NCBI GenBank assembly: GCA_937975765.1
Contig: CALJUR010000036.1
Location: 1-64,000 of the forward strand
From: an uncultured Myxococcales bacterium
Lineage (GTDB): Bacteria; Myxococcota_A; UBA9042; DTJE01
DNA: 64,000 nucleotides
Reading direction: 5' to 3'
Every line of letters starts with the position of its first letter. Positions within the stretch are counted from its first letter, which is position 1. The translations under genes were made by a program, and so were the position numbers. The notes beneath the pieces are model-generated. The model was not told the origin of the DNA. It was given only the letters and a program-made list of their open reading frames with translations, and searched no databases. This document shows positions 63,067 through 64,000 of the stretch, piece by piece.

Positions 63067-64000
63067 CCGAGCCGGTCCTCGACCTGGAGACCGGGCCCCG
63101 CACCGGAACCGTCGCCGACGAGGTGCTGAAGGCCATCCTGCGCGGCGCGGCCAAGCTGCTGGGCTGCACTTCCGCGACCCTGGTGCAGGCGGACGAAAGG
63201 GCGCGGATGCTGCGGCTGCGCGTGGGCACCTTCCAGTCCTCCTACCCGGCGCTGGCCGAGGCCGAGGCGGTGCTGGGCTCGGTGCAGGCGCTGGAGGTGC
63301 CGTTCGACGACGCGACGGGGTGCAAGGTCTTCGCGGCATGGCGCGACCGGCAGGTCCTGGAGTGCTCCACGCTGGTGGAACTGGCGGAGGGGGTGTTCCC
63401 GCGCGAGATCCTGGAGTACGTCGACTCGATGCTGGGCGAGCACCGCTTCATCTTCGTGCCGATCCTGGGCGACGGGCGGGCGCACGGCGTCATCATCTTC
63501 GAGAAGCCCGGAACCCGGCCCTTCAGCCTGCAGCAGCGGGAACTGCTGGTGCTGTACGCGCAGCGGCTGGGGGAGATCCTGGCGCGGCCCGACGGCACGG
63601 GCGCCGTTGCGGGTTCGGACGTGCCGCTGGACGCCCGCCTGCTGGTCGACCGGACGGGAACGGTCGCCGGTGCGGACGAGGCGGGACGGCGGCTGCCGGA
63701 GGCGGTTGCCCGGTCGCTGGTGCAGGAGGCCTCCGCCGTGCTGGCCCAGGGCGAGGGGCCGGCGTGCGTGACCCTGGCGGGAATCGAGGGTCGGGCGACC
63801 GTCGATGCCGAGGTCGTGCCGCTGCAGGTGCGGGGCGAGACGATGGTCCTGGTCACGGCGGGGCTGGGCGGGCGGCCGGGGCGCGCGGGGGACCGGCTGG
63901 TGCGGCTGGCCCTGGGCCGTTACCAGGCCTCGCTGACGGTGGACCTGGACCTGCGCATCACGTCGTGCAACAGCGACGCCGAACGCCTGTTCGGCGCGGA
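63063..64000 (+). CDS. GAF/PAS signalling protein, N-terminal part
   Basis: The first 312 residues of a gene that runs off the window. Residues about 15-175 form a GAF domain (AAKLLGCTSATLVQADERA, FIFVPILGDGRAHGVIIFEKPG, FSLQQRELLVLYAQRLGEIL). A second domain (about 185-285) precedes VDLDLRITSCNSDAERLFGA, the typical start of a PAS domain. No signal peptide, so cytoplasmic. The order GAF-PAS suggests a histidine kinase, sigma-54 activator or diguanylate cyclase, whose output domain lies outside. Coupled by ATGA to the small Cys-rich lipoprotein. Confidence 0.75.
   Translation, partial: MTEPVLDLETGPRTGTVADEVLKAILRGAAKLLGCTSATLVQADERARMLRLRVGTFQSSYPALAEAEAVLGSVQALEVPFDDATGCKVFAAWRDRQVLECSTLVELAEGVFPREILEYVDSMLGEHRFIFVPILGDGRAHGVIIFEKPGTRPFSLQQRELLVLYAQRLGEILARPDGTGAVAGSDVPLDARLLVDRTGTVAGADEAGRRLPEAVARSLVQEASAVLAQGEGPACVTLAGIEGRATVDAEVVPLQVRGETMVLVTAGLGGRPGRAGDRLVRLALGRYQASLTVDLDLRITSCNSDAERLFGA

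Overview
ORGANISM. The window is very GC-rich, and its real genes show strong G/C preference at third codon positions. At least ten genes encode lipoproteins in which the lipobox Cys is followed by a long Asp/Pro/Glu/Ala-rich tether. One secreted protein (27080-29212) ends in a MYXO-CTERM-like tail, and there is a Ser/Thr kinase with a PilZ-like tail, MopE-type Cys/Asp repeats and a HEAT-PilT fusion. Together these suggest a myxobacterium-like member of the Myxococcota (former Deltaproteobacteria) with a Gram-negative envelope. There is no rRNA, tRNA or ribosomal protein gene here, so this is an inference from protein style. The assembly looks chromosomal.  LAYOUT. 1-7 kb: a gene tail, a large lipoprotein with a caspase-like fold, and a tightly coupled minus-strand operon of two class III aminotransferase-like proteins plus a zinc alcohol dehydrogenase. 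7-10.7 kb: a hybrid sensor kinase and a Ser/Thr kinase. 10.7-17 kb: a redox group (DUF362 protein, tetraheme lipoprotein, Tat-exported flavoprotein) and a PHP-type lipoprotein. 17-23.1 kb: a six-gene operon with its own promoter (split transketolase, two SCP2-like proteins, a glutamate-1-semialdehyde-aminomutase-like enzyme, an M19 dipeptidase). 23.1-29.2 kb: TatT-like and TPR exported proteins, a small lipoprotein, an rRNA methyltransferase and a DUF4091 protein with the MYXO-CTERM tail. 29.2-32 kb: a scar region holding two inverted 239-bp elements with 22-bp terminal repeats around the C-terminal remnant of an IS1634-type transposase and a decapitated host gene. 32-36.6 kb: M28 peptidase, Cys-rich secreted protein, nifS and nifU. 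36.8-47.5 kb: two beta-barrel-like proteins, a MopE/C-type-lectin lipoprotein, a pilT-type pair coupled to a lipoprotein, and an antistasin-like Cys-rich lipoprotein. 47.7-55.5 kb: PfkB kinase, OPT transporter, pyruvate kinase, MBL hydrolase, molybdopterin oxidoreductase. 55.4-64 kb: secreted hydrolases (metallophosphoesterase, alpha/beta hydrolase, GH106-like, C45-like), a tiny Cys-rich lipoprotein and the start of a GAF/PAS regulator.  HOW THE PARTS WORK TOGETHER. Much of the window is surface and export equipment: hydrolases for sugars, peptides and phosphoesters anchored by flexible acidic tethers, Cys-rich adhesive proteins and motility ATPases, which suits a particle- or prey-degrading lifestyle. 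The two most interesting metabolic units are the 4463-7086 aminotransferase pair and the 17150-23137 operon. In the pair, one protein keeps the PLP lysine but has lost the inter-subunit Thr, while the other has the reverse pattern, which suggests an obligate heterodimer. The 17150-23137 gene combination matches no pathway I can name.
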